DNA of 36,538 bases, from IMG/VR virus record IMGVR_UViG_3300032285_000306, positions 1-36,538 of that record; one strand, written 5' to 3'. A program made the position numbers and the translations under genes. Origin of the DNA: a virus. The notes beneath the pieces were generated by a model. It saw only the letters and a list, made by a program, of their open reading frames with translations, searched no databases and was not told the DNA's origin. Below, in pieces: positions 25,003-32,941 of the stretch (position 1 is its first letter; each line of letters opens with the position of its first letter).

Positions 25003-27865
25003 CGCCCAACTCCGGTAAGACTATCCCATCCATGTCAATAAACTCAGAGTTTGAGCAGTCAAACATCAGGGTATGCACAGCGGGTGACGTGATCTTCATG
25101 CCCTTAGACATACGCTTGTTGGGGTTGCCGATCGCAAACCCGCGCTCTTTAAGCTCACGCAGTGTATCTTTGTAGTTGATCTGACGCTCAACACAGTCCT
25201 TCCTGAAAGCGCCAGTCACGAAGTACATGTGCTTGGTATCAGGCTCGTAGCGTATGAGCAGCTCACCTCGTGGCTCAAGTGTTGGTAAAGCGGCGGCTGA
25301 GGTGCGGTTATCGTGGTCAGCTTTCACCACAAGGATGTTTTGCATATGGCGGTTAATGTAGTCACCCACAATGCTCACTGCGTCATGCAGCGGTGGTCTG
25401 ATCTCTTCGCGCATCGTCTGAATGGTTTTGCATACCCACGTATATATAGACCGCATATCGTAGGTTGATAGCCCCAAGCTATTAGCAATCAAGCCACCAG
25501 CAATGTTGCACGCAGCAACAGCCGACCAAAAACGTTCGGGGGCAGTTAGTCTAAGCTCTGAATCAATCTTTGCTTGTATCTTAAGTATCGTCTCAACTGC
25601 TTCTTCAAGGTTGTTCACCAGCCACTTGATGTAAATCTCACCCGCATGCCCATAGTTTTGTTTGAGCTGATGGTCAAACATGCGCTTGCCTTCTTCAGTC
25701 GAGATGACACCGTTAGGCACAATGTCGTATTCAAACAGCCGCAGCATCTCTGCATTGCCACCAGCTTTGACGCTTGCCAACTTCTCATAAAAACTTGCGT
25801 TGGCGCTACACAGCGACATGGTCTGCCAAGTGGTTGAGTTATCCCGCAGCTCGTTCGTTGCGCCTTTCATGCGGTCACTGCCTCGACCCTGTGACATACT
25901 GTATGCCAAGTTTGAGAAGTCCTCAGGGGTAATGTTGGTGATCTCGTCACAGGTAAACGGCAAGTTGTTCATAATGCCTAAGCGGTGCGTGCGTGCAGCG
26001 TTGGTATCGCGCCAAATTGAACCCAGTGCCTCAGGGTGTCCGTAGACGCTATTGCACATAAACAGCGTAGTTGACTTGCCCGAGCCGCCTTCCTTGTAGA
26101 TCACGTTGATGATTGCGCCCTTAAGCCCCGTAAACTTAAACAGCGGCGCACCAAATGCAGTCAGTGCAGCAAATGCGTGTGGTTCCATCCCGGGCTTGGC
26201 GTACATGTTGAAAGCTTCTTTCCACTTAGAAAAGTCACCCACTGGGCCAATGTGTTCTGCTATTGCTTTCGTAGCCGTTGACGGTGGACTGCCGTACATG
26301 CCTTCTTTGCTTACTTCCATATCCCCAAGTATGAACTTGGTGTTGTTATCAGCCCAACCAAACTGAGTCCTCATAATCTCTACCTTTTTTGAATACTGTA
26401 AGTTTTTAACAAATGCGTTAACAAACGTGGCTAGGTGCGTCATCTGTGTGGGAGTACCCGCCACACCATTCTTAGCCAGCACCTTGCGCAGATCATCTTT
26501 CACTGCAATCACTGCCTGCGGTACGACAAACTCAACCACACCGTCCATGGGTAAGTGCAGTCTAAGCAGGGCTACGTGACCGTCAGTTGGGTCTTTCATG
26601 CGCTTGACTACATACAAGGCATGCTCATACACGCAAAAGGGTTCTGCTTCTTCACCAGTAGGGGGCAGGTAAATCGCGCCGTTAGGCCCTTTCTGATAAG
26701 GCTTGGGGTACGCTGGTATCTTGTACTGCGGTGACAACTCATCAACGATGCCTGTCTCATCTTCTTCGGGTACGTCTACCTCAACTTCAACCGTATCGTC
26801 CTCTTCTACAACTTCTCTGCTAAGTGCAATCGGTCCATGGATTTTGCCCTGCCACTTGCAACCCTTGCACCCACTTGGATTGGTCTTTTCAAACGTCACG
26901 CAACGATGCGGTCCACCCTCTGCGCCACCTTGTGATGCCTTACGTTCGGTAGCGTGGTAGTCGTAGTCAGGGTGCTGATTTGAAATCATGTGAATGGCTT
27001 TATCACGATCCACGCACTCATTGGCTACAGTCAGCGCCGACCACCACAATGGCTCGGGGGTTTCGGCTTGGTTCATAAACACATAATTCAACTGCTGACA
27101 TCCATCCTCGCCACGAATCATGATGTTCTTGAATTTCTGTATCGTGTTACCTGCAAGTGAGTCGGTCAGGAAGTTAAGCCCCGGCTCATTGACAAGCGGT
27201 GCGGTATTAAATATGGTTGCTTCTTCCGGTGGGCGCACGCCCAACAGCTTAGTGAACGCATCAAACGCTACGGGCTTACCTGTGGTTATTACAGTAACGT
27301 CAAGCGGGGGGTCTGACTTAAAATTAAAAGTCCCGGGTATCCTCAATACTCGAGCAGCCTCAAACACACTAGAGTCAACGTATAAATCGTGCAGTATGCA
27401 AAGCTCGTTCAGTCTTGCGGCAACTGGTTCCCACTCTTTGCGGGTTACCGTCTGCTCTAATACCCAGTACACATGTAGACCGCGTCCTGAGTTAACAATA
27501 ATTGGTTTGGGCAAACCCACCAATACGCAAAACCGCTGCAGCTCAACTAGACCTGTGCCTTGGTCGATGTAACCAAACGGGCGATTAGTAGCTGAGTTAA
27601 TCAGCTCTTTGCCTTCGCCGCAATCAATGTCCATCCAAAACGATTTGATGCCTAATACGTTGGATTGCTTACGGCTTTCACCTGTAGCGTACTTAGCGCA
27701 GCCAAAAAACACATTGCGCCCATCGCTTACAAACTGCTCCGCAAACTTATCTACTTCTTCTCGTGTCTCAACCAGCTCTTGTTTTATGGATTTGCCCTTA
27801 ATGCCAACGACTGCAAACCACCCATCAGCGGGAAGCACTGCGTCGAGAAGGTCAAACGTATCCAT
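24977..27865 (-). CDS. Primase-helicase (AEP primase plus DUF927-like helicase)
   Basis: This 962-residue protein combines two replication activities. The N-terminal part matches archaeo-eukaryotic primases: D79-x-D81 in FWMDIDCG, S126-x-x-x-x-H131 in NSGRGLHVYWVL, and R172 in ARVLRIPGTFNFK. A small Cys cluster follows (C322, C333, C336, with nearby His320), probably zinc-binding. The C-terminal part is a DUF927-like ATPase with Walker A EGGSGKST (residues 592-599) and Walker B-like FTCDEIT (Asp640, Glu641). It should synthesise primers and unwind DNA at the fork with the family A polymerase of this operon. The ribosome site (TGGAAT) is weak. Confidence 0.88.
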   Translation of the reverse strand: MDTFDLLDAVLPADGWFAVVGIKGKSIKQELVETREEVDKFAEQFVSDGRNVFFGCAKYATGESRKQSNVLGIKSFWMDIDCGEGKELINSATNRPFGYIDQGTGLVELQRFCVLVGLPKPIIVNSGRGLHVYWVLEQTVTRKEWEPVAARLNELCILHDLYVDSSVFEAARVLRIPGTFNFKSDPPLDVTVITTGKPVAFDAFTKLLGVRPPEEATIFNTAPLVNEPGLNFLTDSLAGNTIQKFKNIMIRGEDGCQQLNYVFMNQAETPEPLWWSALTVANECVDRDKAIHMISNQHPDYDYHATERKASQGGAEGGPHRCVTFEKTNPSGCKGCKWQGKIHGPIALSREVVEEDDTVEVEVDVPEEDETGIVDELSPQYKIPAYPKPYQKGPNGAIYLPPTGEEAEPFCVYEHALYVVKRMKDPTDGHVALLRLHLPMDGVVEFVVPQAVIAVKDDLRKVLAKNGVAGTPTQMTHLATFVNAFVKNLQYSKKVEIMRTQFGWADNNTKFILGDMEVSKEGMYGSPPSTATKAIAEHIGPVGDFSKWKEAFNMYAKPGMEPHAFAALTAFGAPLFKFTGLKGAIINVIYKEGGSGKSTTLFMCNSVYGHPEALGSIWRDTNAARTHRLGIMNNLPFTCDEITNITPEDFSNLAYSMSQGRGSDRMKGATNELRDNSTTWQTMSLCSANASFYEKLASVKAGGNAEMLRLFEYDIVPNGVISTEEGKRMFDHQLKQNYGHAGEIYIKWLVNNLEEAVETILKIQAKIDSELRLTAPERFWSAVAACNIAGGLIANSLGLSTYDMRSIYTWVCKTIQTMREEIRPPLHDAVSIVGDYINRHMQNILVVKADHDNRTSAAALPTLEPRGELLIRYEPDTKHMYFVTGAFRKDCVERQINYKDTLRELKERGFAIGNPNKRMSKGMKITSPAVHTLMFDCSNSEFIDMDGIVLPELGDESRDANV

Positions 27866-27891
27866 CTATTTATTCCAGAGACGAGTAGGCA

Positions 27892-27905
27892 GGGGGCAAG
27901 CCCCC
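27892..27905. other. G/C hairpin between HTH and primase-helicase genes
   Basis: GGGGG and CCCCC pair around CAAG in the 57-base gap, on either strand. There is no T-run on either side, so it is not a typical terminator. It could affect mRNA stability or translation of the primase-helicase. Confidence 0.35.
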
Positions 27906-27922
27906 AAGTCCATACCCAATGG

Positions 27923-28153
27923 TTATTTAAGTTTTTTTAAGTACTCTGTAAGAGCGGGTACGTAGGCAGCTTGGGGTTCGTGCAAGCCCATAAACCAGTT
28001 GTATATCGTCATTCTGCTGACGCCTAAACTCTCGGCAACATCTGACACTGGAATATTTTGGGCTATGCACAAACGACCAACAGCTACGCCAAGATGACGA
28101 CGACTCGCCTTCTTGTTCCGTTCAATGAGCATTGAACTGTATCCGTAGCTCAT
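27923..28153 (-). CDS. Small HTH DNA-binding protein
   Basis: This 76-residue protein has a helix-turn-helix at residues about 35-55 (PVSDVAESLGVSRMTIYNWF), with the typical A-x-x-x-G-V-S-x-x-T-I-x-x-W pattern of Cro/XRE or resolvase-type regulators. The rest is basic. The start at 28153 lies 6 bases after the previous stop and lacks a strong ribosome site; the Met at 28132 is an alternative. It lies inside the replication operon, so it may control the switch between early and late transcription or assist origin recognition. Both are inferred. Confidence 0.75.
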   Translation of the reverse strand: MSYGYSSMLIERNKKASRRHLGVAVGRLCIAQNIPVSDVAESLGVSRMTIYNWFMGLHEPQAAYVPALTEYLKKLK

Positions 28154-28159
28154 GATGTT

Positions 28160-29071
28160 TTACGCATCGCTCCATGCGCTGATAACCGATGCCAAGTCTT
28201 TCTTCGGTGCAGGTGCATCCTCAGGCTTCTTGGTTACGCGTTTGACAGGCTCAGGCATTTCCTCGGCATCTTCGGCTTCAACTACTTTTGCCTTTGCTTT
28301 CGGTGCTGGCTTTTCAAACTCTTCTACTGGAGTACCGGGTAATGCGAGTGGCTTCTTCACACCATCGGTTTGCGCAACGGTCATGGTGATTGCGTTTTTA
28401 GCCTCTTGTGAATCACCGGCTTCTTTGGCAATTTCCCATTCTTCTTGCGTGATGTGGCGTACAGGCGAGAAAAGCAACTTAGGCGTATCGCTGTCGGTGT
28501 CCAAGCTAACCTGTGTCACGATCTGATTGATGTTGCGACCATTGCCAGCGATGTACTTACCGTAGCTCTCGAACGGGTGGATGTTGCCCTCACCCTTACC
28601 AAAGATTGACTGCGATGGAAGCGTTAACTGATACACCGCACCGGTCATATCACCTTCAAGCAGTACAGCAATACGACGCTGATAACGGCAAGCACGACTT
28701 GTACCATCACCTGACCCAGCGATATTCTGTGGGCACTCGGCGCAGGTCTTGCCTTGCTTCTCTTCAACGTGCGCATCAGGCACATCGCCATCGTTTGACC
28801 AACATGTAGGTGGCACGATTTCATCAGGGTTGTACTTACCAGCATAAAACACACGCGATACGTTCTTACGCGCATTGATGATGATCACGTTCATCTCACG
28901 ACCAGTCAGCTTGCCAACTTCTTCACCGTTAACAATCTTGCGAAACACACCACCACGAATCGAAATGCGTTTTGCACCGCCACCACCAGCCAATGATTTG
29001 GTTAGGTCATTAAGCTCAGCGCCGCGCAGAAAGTCGGGTAACTCTTGATTGAAAATTGAAACATTGCTCAT
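28160..29071 (-). CDS. Candidate ssDNA-binding protein with zinc site
   Basis: This 303-residue protein has an N-terminal beta-rich domain (KRISIRGGVFRKIVNG, REMNVIIINARKNVSRVFY). A Cys cluster (C90, C110 and C113 in CAECP, C128) probably binds zinc. The tail (residues 235-303) is Pro/Lys/Glu-rich and ends in a short acidic/aromatic SVISAWSDA, comparable to the acidic tips of single-stranded DNA-binding proteins. I recognise this layout from other phage replication operons, where such proteins are placed beside helicases; the ssDNA-binding function is inferred and not proven by sequence. A strong AGGAGA site supports the start. Confidence 0.55.
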   Translation of the reverse strand: MSNVSIFNQELPDFLRGAELNDLTKSLAGGGGAKRISIRGGVFRKIVNGEEVGKLTGREMNVIIINARKNVSRVFYAGKYNPDEIVPPTCWSNDGDVPDAHVEEKQGKTCAECPQNIAGSGDGTSRACRYQRRIAVLLEGDMTGAVYQLTLPSQSIFGKGEGNIHPFESYGKYIAGNGRNINQIVTQVSLDTDSDTPKLLFSPVRHITQEEWEIAKEAGDSQEAKNAITMTVAQTDGVKKPLALPGTPVEEFEKPAPKAKAKVVEAEDAEEMPEPVKRVTKKPEDAPAPKKDLASVISAWSDA

Positions 29072-29090
29072 TGCTACTTCTCCTGAAAAA

Positions 29091-29495
29091 TTAGCTTCTT
29101 TTTACTACGATTGTGTATTTGCTATCTGACCACAAGCCGGGGGGCAGTAAGTCAGGATGCTCTTCTAAAAACTGCTTCAAGTTTGCTTGGTGCAGTCGTT
29201 GTTGCAACAGTCCAAATGCGTCATGCTGCTTAATAAACTGGTGCATTGAACCCCAATCATTTGTGTTGTAGTTTGTCGTTACTTTGCGAATGATTGTCCC
29301 TTCATTAGTACGCATGCTAGATATGTCAAGCGCCTTACACATCTCAAGCATTTCGTTTGAGATTGCCTCAAGCTGGTCATTCAAAGCTGTCAGCTCTTGC
29401 TTATGCCGCTCAACTGCTGCTTCCTTTGCATCGCGTATCTTAATGTAAATTTTTGCCAGCTCTTCGGCTGATACTTTTGGTGCGTCTGTTTCCAT
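29091..29495 (-). CDS. Conserved phage coiled-coil protein, unknown function
   Basis: I chose the ATG at 29495 (134 residues, METDAPKVSAEELAKIY) over a longer frame starting at 29579, because AGGAGA lies just before it and the extension would overlap the helicase. The N-terminal half is a charged coiled coil (AAVERHKQELTALNDQLEAI). The C-terminal half has NDWGSMHQFIKQHDAFGLLQ, then LKQFLEEHPDLLPPGL and YTIVVKR. I recall this W/H/LPPG pattern from phage proteins next to recombination genes; host nuclease inhibition (Gam-like) is possible but unproven. A consensus promoter lies directly upstream. Confidence 0.7.
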   Translation of the reverse strand: METDAPKVSAEELAKIYIKIRDAKEAAVERHKQELTALNDQLEAISNEMLEMCKALDISSMRTNEGTIIRKVTTNYNTNDWGSMHQFIKQHDAFGLLQQRLHQANLKQFLEEHPDLLPPGLWSDSKYTIVVKRS

Positions 29496-29517
29496 GAAGT
29501 TCTCCTGTTGAATTGTT

Positions 29518-29545
29518 ATTATAAATAACTTTTTTACTTTGTCAA
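29518..29545 (-). promoter_or_regulatory. Consensus sigma-70 promoter
   Basis: On the minus strand TTGACA (29545-29540) and TATAAT (29523-29518) are separated by 16 bases, with both hexamers matching consensus exactly. The expected transcription start is near 29511, 16 bases before the ATG at 29495. It overlaps the 3' end of the helicase gene and could drive the coiled-coil, ssDNA-binding, HTH and primase-helicase genes. Confidence 0.8.
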
Positions 29546-30915
29546 GAAGTTTCTTCAATCTCCTGACGATAAAGATCAATTATTTTTGTGTGGTTGTCGA
29601 TGTTGGTGTTTAGCATTTTGTATAACCGATCTTCCACTTCACTACCCGTAACATGTACGACAGTCATAGCATTCTTTTGACCGGGCCTGTTAATACGCGC
29701 ATTGGCTTGCAGATACGTTTCGACTGACATTACGGGGGCATACCATATAACAGTGTTAGCTGCGGTGAGCGTGAGACCGTGTGATGCTGCCTGAGGCTGG
29801 ATGATAAGCACCTTGACCCGATCTGTATTTTGAAAGTCATCAACGATACTACTTCTGCGGTTAACCGGCACTGCGCCGTTGATCACTTCACTAACGATAT
29901 TGTTTTTCGTGAGGTACGTTTTAAGCAGCTCAATCGTGTGCGTGAATGGCACAAACACTAACACCTTGTGCGACGACTCTTCAATCACCTCAAGCACAAC
30001 TTGCAGCCGGTTAGACACATCAAACTCAACGACTTCTTTTTGGTCTGTGTAAACTGCACCGCCGGATATTTGCAACAGCTTGTTTAGGTTTGTCGCTGCA
30101 TTGGCTGAGCTGATCTCTTCACCCGCTGCCTTCATAATCATGTCGTTCTTGAGCATGCGGTAATACTTCATCTGCTGCGCGGTAAGCGGTGCGTGCCGTT
30201 CAACATGGGTTACGTCAGGTAAGTCCAAGCATTGATCCTTCTCGAACCTTATTGCCGGTTGCAGCACGTTATGCACTACGGCTTGCGCATCAGGTCGAGG
30301 TATCCAACGAAACATGCCAACCTTATACATAACCTGATCTCTAAACTGCCCAAAGAATGGCGCAACGCCCTTGGGGTTTACAAGCTTTGCCAAACCATAC
30401 GCATCCACAGGCGATTGTGCTGCTGGCGTACCAGTAAGCATCCACAGGCCCCGTATCGTTTTATTCAGGTCACGCATGACCTTCCACCTTTCGGTTGTCG
30501 GGTTCTTATACGCTGACGCTTCATCAACCACGATCAAATCAAACCCGCCATTTGCCACATCATCCTTAACGATAGCCAGCCCGTCAAAGTTAATGATCAC
30601 AAATTCTGCACCACCATTTACAATCTTGGCGCGTTTCTTCCTGTCACCATAGGCTATGTCGCAAGTGCGGTGCATCGCAAACTTAAACAAGTCGTTCTGC
30701 CATGCTGACTTCATGATCGACAGGGGGCATACCACCAGCACCCTACGCACTACGCCAATATTCATAAGGTAATCAGCGGCCCAGATAACTGAAGCGGTTT
30801 TACCAGTACCTTGCTCGTTGAAGCAAAATGCCTTGGGCCGTTCGGCTAAGAAGCTTGCTGTTACTTTCTGATGTGCAAAGGGTGTAAACTGCCCGGGCCA
30901 GTTGTAATCATTCAT
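29542..30915 (-). CDS. SF2 helicase, SNF2-like
   Basis: This 457-residue protein carries SF2 helicase motifs in order: Walker A NEQGTGKTAS (G36-T40 core), DEAS at 131-134 (Walker B), LTGTPA at 160-165 (motif III) and QANARINRPGQKN near the C-terminus (motif VI). The SNF2-like spacing and the arginine-containing motif VI favour an ATP-driven DNA translocase. It is shorter than chromatin remodellers and similar in size to phage helicases that remodel forks or branched DNA. It starts within the stop of the HNH-like gene (ATGA overlap) without a strong ribosome site, so it is probably translationally coupled. Confidence 0.88.
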   Translation of the reverse strand: MNDYNWPGQFTPFAHQKVTASFLAERPKAFCFNEQGTGKTASVIWAADYLMNIGVVRRVLVVCPLSIMKSAWQNDLFKFAMHRTCDIAYGDRKKRAKIVNGGAEFVIINFDGLAIVKDDVANGGFDLIVVDEASAYKNPTTERWKVMRDLNKTIRGLWMLTGTPAAQSPVDAYGLAKLVNPKGVAPFFGQFRDQVMYKVGMFRWIPRPDAQAVVHNVLQPAIRFEKDQCLDLPDVTHVERHAPLTAQQMKYYRMLKNDMIMKAAGEEISSANAATNLNKLLQISGGAVYTDQKEVVEFDVSNRLQVVLEVIEESSHKVLVFVPFTHTIELLKTYLTKNNIVSEVINGAVPVNRRSSIVDDFQNTDRVKVLIIQPQAASHGLTLTAANTVIWYAPVMSVETYLQANARINRPGQKNAMTVVHVTGSEVEDRLYKMLNTNIDNHTKIIDLYRQEIEETS

Positions 30916-31199
30916 TTCTTTTTGCGTTCTCTCGCGCTAACCTCAGACACTAAATTGTGCTTTGAGTCTCGTTTAAATGACCGGTTGCTGTTCGCATCTT
31001 CAACTCGTATACCGTCTTTGAGCGAACCGCCTTTGTCGATCGCCTTCACATGGGCAGCATCCTTGCCATCACCCTTGTGCAGCTTGCCTTCTTTCATCAG
31101 CTTTCTGCGGGCTTTGTTGCGCTCGGCACGCTCTTTAATATGTTCGGGTTTACCCTGATAGGTAGCGTACTCTTGTTTGTAGTCACGGGGCTTCGTCAT
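30912..31199 (-). CDS. HNH-like small basic protein
   Basis: This 95-residue, very Lys/Arg-rich protein contains RRKLMKEGKLHKGDGKDAAH and then VKAIDKGGS, followed by GIRVEDANSNRSF. The order (H at about 50, then a loop with GG, then N-R-S) resembles an HNH fold in which the usual DH pair appears as AAH. It could be an active nuclease or a degraded one acting only in DNA binding. It has a GGAG site before the start at 31199, overlaps the gene before it by 17 bp and the helicase by 4 bp. Its placement suggests a role with the helicase and the nuclease nearby. Confidence 0.55.
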   Translation of the reverse strand: MTKPRDYKQEYATYQGKPEHIKERAERNKARRKLMKEGKLHKGDGKDAAHVKAIDKGGSLKDGIRVEDANSNRSFKRDSKHNLVSEVSARERKKK

Positions 31200-31527
31200 C
31201 TTTAATCTCCATCGGTCTGATACCGGTAATCATGTGAGTGTTAAGTTCTGCACTTGTCAGTTTAAACTCTTCAGGCGTAGATTCCCATAGCGGCTTGCGC
31301 TCGTCTTTGTCCACGTTTTTAAGCATCTGCCCGACCTTAATGGCAATTTCGAGCAACATCTCTTCCTTCTCGCGCTTGATGGCTTCCTGAATCTGCTTAC
31401 CAATTATGTTGATGACGGTGCGCTCAACATTTTTACCAATAAGGTTGTTTACTCGCTCTTGCAACTTGCCTTCAAGCAGCAGCATTGAGTCGATGTTTTG
31501 TTGATCTTCCATTTGATCGGGGGTCAT
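31183..31527 (-). CDS. Helical protein, unknown function
   Basis: I chose the ATG at 31527 (114 residues, MTPDQMEDQQNID) over one at 31599, because AAAGGAAAAG precedes it and the ATG overlaps the upstream stop (ATGA). The protein is predominantly helical: LLLEGKLQERVNNLIGKNVE, then KQIQEAIKREKEEMLLEI, with an acidic tail. No known domain was recognised. It lies between the Cas4-like nuclease and the HNH-like gene, so a role in DNA processing is possible from context only. Confidence 0.65.
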   Translation of the reverse strand: MTPDQMEDQQNIDSMLLLEGKLQERVNNLIGKNVERTVINIIGKQIQEAIKREKEEMLLEIAIKVGQMLKNVDKDERKPLWESTPEEFKLTSAELNTHMITGIRPMEIKDDEAP

Positions 31528-32195
31528 TTTCTTTTCCTTTGATGTACACACGTATCCACAGGGCAAAAACCGCACAGTGGGCCTGAAACTGGATTCCACA
31601 CCTTGTTGCCCAACGCCGCTTCAAGCCGGTCAAGCTCAGGCTTCATGGTCTCAAGGTACTTGGTTTTATAAAAGCTGTGATGCTCTTTCTTAACAAACTC
31701 GCCACTCACCACAAACGCCAACGCCGACTTGATCTCAATCACCTGCGGGAAGTGCAGAAACACCCCTGCCGCCAACAGATCAAGCTGCTTAGTATCCGCA
31801 TACTTTGCATTTTTACTGGTCTTGTAGTCAGCTAAGTAAGCCCTGCCACCATCAATGATTACCAAGTCAGCAATGCCATGCCACCAGTAGTCGGGTGCAT
31901 CAAACGCACAAGCCACAAACTTACCCTTGCGGATAGCAATGCCCATCTCAAGCTCACAATGCTTCTCACCCTTGATGTTTTTGAACGCCTCAAGTATCGG
32001 GCGCATATAGGCAAACTTCTCAGGCACATCCACACCATCACGGATGTAGTCCTCAGCCGCCTTATGCACGAGCGTGCCGTAGTGCGCAGCTTCACCCGCC
32101 TCATCAACAACGTCTTTGGCAATCTTTAAGTGGTAATACTTCTTCGGGCATTGCTGAAATGTTTTCAGGCTGCTGTACGACCATTGGATGCTCAT
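31524..32195 (-). CDS. Cas4/RecB-like PD-(D/E)XK nuclease with Fe-S cysteines
   Basis: This 223-residue protein starts with WSYSSLKTFQQCPKKYYH, typical of the RecB-type PD-(D/E)XK family. His44, Asp110 (HGIADLVI), Asp123-Tyr-Lys125 (LADYKTSK) and Gln137 fit the catalytic core. Cys16 plus a C-terminal trio (C208, C211, C216 in CGFCPVDTC) match the four-cysteine iron-sulfur site of Cas4 and AddB. It should be a single-strand exonuclease or end-processing enzyme. No cas1 or cas2 genes or CRISPR repeats are in the window, so a phage recombination or replication role is more likely. It has an AGGAAAAAG site and overlaps its neighbour by 4 bp. Confidence 0.85.
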   Translation of the reverse strand: MSIQWSYSSLKTFQQCPKKYYHLKIAKDVVDEAGEAAHYGTLVHKAAEDYIRDGVDVPEKFAYMRPILEAFKNIKGEKHCELEMGIAIRKGKFVACAFDAPDYWWHGIADLVIIDGGRAYLADYKTSKNAKYADTKQLDLLAAGVFLHFPQVIEIKSALAFVVSGEFVKKEHHSFYKTKYLETMKPELDRLEAALGNKVWNPVSGPLCGFCPVDTCVHQRKRK

Positions 32196-32476
32196 TTCTT
32201 TTTCCTGTAAGCGGCAACAAAAAACTTAGCGGCATCACAATCGCTTAGGTTCTGCCAATAGTAAGACCCGTCACACGCAAGCTGAATGCACAAACCTTCA
32301 TGGTTATCAGTAAATGAAACAATAGGCTCAGGCTTGGCTAACGCTTCTTTGAGTGCTGCTGCCGCTGCGTTCACAAGGTCTTCGTCAAATGTTTTGTATG
32401 ACTCTTCCTCGCTATCGTAGTCCCAGTTGCAGGTGTTCAAAGCATCCAACGCTTGCTGCATGATTGCTCTGCTCAT
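32192..32476 (-). CDS. Small conserved protein, unknown function
   Basis: This 94-residue acidic protein begins MSRAIMQQALDALNTCNWDY and has a helix with LVNAAAAALKEALAKPEP. It then has a Cys/Trp-containing beta segment (GLCIQLACDGSYYWQNL) and a basic end. Small proteins of this start are common in phages and prophages, but I cannot assign a function. Both ends overlap neighbours by 4 bp, so it is a genuine operon member. Confidence 0.6.
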   Translation of the reverse strand: MSRAIMQQALDALNTCNWDYDSEEESYKTFDEDLVNAAAAALKEALAKPEPIVSFTDNHEGLCIQLACDGSYYWQNLSDCDAAKFFVAAYRKKK

Positions 32477-32736
32477 TCTTCTGTCGTCTCAATTAGTTTT
32501 TGTAAGTAGTGCTGTGCTTTACGCAAGTCCTGCACACCGTTTTTGTCCTTCCACCTACTGACGTACTTGATGATGTTGCCTTCCAGATAGCCAAGGTTGT
32601 TTGCAACGATGTAGTCCCATGGCTGAATGTGCTTGTCTTTGTAATGCTCACCACCAACCTGCACAGCGTTTGCGTCTTGTTTTGTCATGTCTTGCTCTTG
32701 CTTGATAAAGTCGTTAATTGTTAGTGGAGGATACAT
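32473..32736 (-). CDS. DUF3310-like protein
   Basis: I chose the ATG at 32736 (87 residues, MYPPLTINDF) with GAGG 8 bases upstream; a start at 32799 would overlap the previous gene by 86 bases, and one at 32688 has a weaker site. The core GGEHYKDKHIQPWDYIVAN and LEGNIIKYVSRWKDKNG, then DLRKAQHYLQKLIE, matches DUF3310, a family including T7 gp1.7-type proteins linked to nucleotide metabolism. In T7 the related protein phosphorylates dGMP and dTMP; this activity here is inferred. It probably helps the replication machinery by adjusting nucleotide supply. Confidence 0.8.
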   Translation of the reverse strand: MYPPLTINDFIKQEQDMTKQDANAVQVGGEHYKDKHIQPWDYIVANNLGYLEGNIIKYVSRWKDKNGVQDLRKAQHYLQKLIETTEE

Positions 32737-32941
32737 TCGTTGACCTCTTACGTTTAGGTTTAATAGCTGTAATGCCCTCTTCAACTTCGGGTTCAGCATA
32801 CTTGGCTTTGATCATTGCATCTGCGGTTTCGTATGCAAGGGCTGATACCGTGTCCGGTCTAAACCCAAACGATGCACGCCCGTTCAATATGCCCATCAAC
32901 GCCAACCCTGCAAACAAATCTCTTAGGTCTTCATCATTCAT
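32714..32941 (-). CDS. Small conserved phage protein
   Basis: This 75-residue protein starts MNDEDLRDLFAGLALMGILN, followed by SALAYETADAMIKAKYAEPE and a Lys/Ser-rich tail. This start (DLRDxFA) and the ALAYETADAMI helix are familiar from many phage and prophage proteins without known function. It has an AAAGGAAAA site, overlaps the next gene by 23 bp and the previous by 8 bp. Confidence 0.65.
   Translation of the reverse strand: MNDEDLRDLFAGLALMGILNGRASFGFRPDTVSALAYETADAMIKAKYAEPEVEEGITAIKPKRKRSTNVSSTNN

Noticed and set aside
27120-27572. Plus-strand open frame of 150 codons
   Set aside because: It is antisense to the AEP primase domain, whose motifs are clear; the frame is a shadow.
27892-27905. 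G/C hairpin as a terminator
   Set aside because: No T-run follows on either strand, and genes on both sides belong to the same operon.
29515-29535. GTTATT/AATAAC hairpin with six T as a plus-strand terminator
   Set aside because: No plus-strand gene leads into it; the bases are better explained by the minus-strand promoter -10 region.
29496-29579. Longer start for the coiled-coil gene
   Set aside because: The extension overlaps the helicase and the promoter; the Met at 29495 has a strong AGGAGA site.
31528-31599. Longer start for the helical protein
   Set aside because: The extra 24 residues lie in the Cas4-like gene's 3' end; the Met at 31527 has both a ribosome site and an ATGA overlap.
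31524-32195. Cas4-like gene as part of a CRISPR-Cas system
   Set aside because: No cas1, cas2, effector gene or repeat array is seen; stand-alone Cas4-like nucleases are common in phages.
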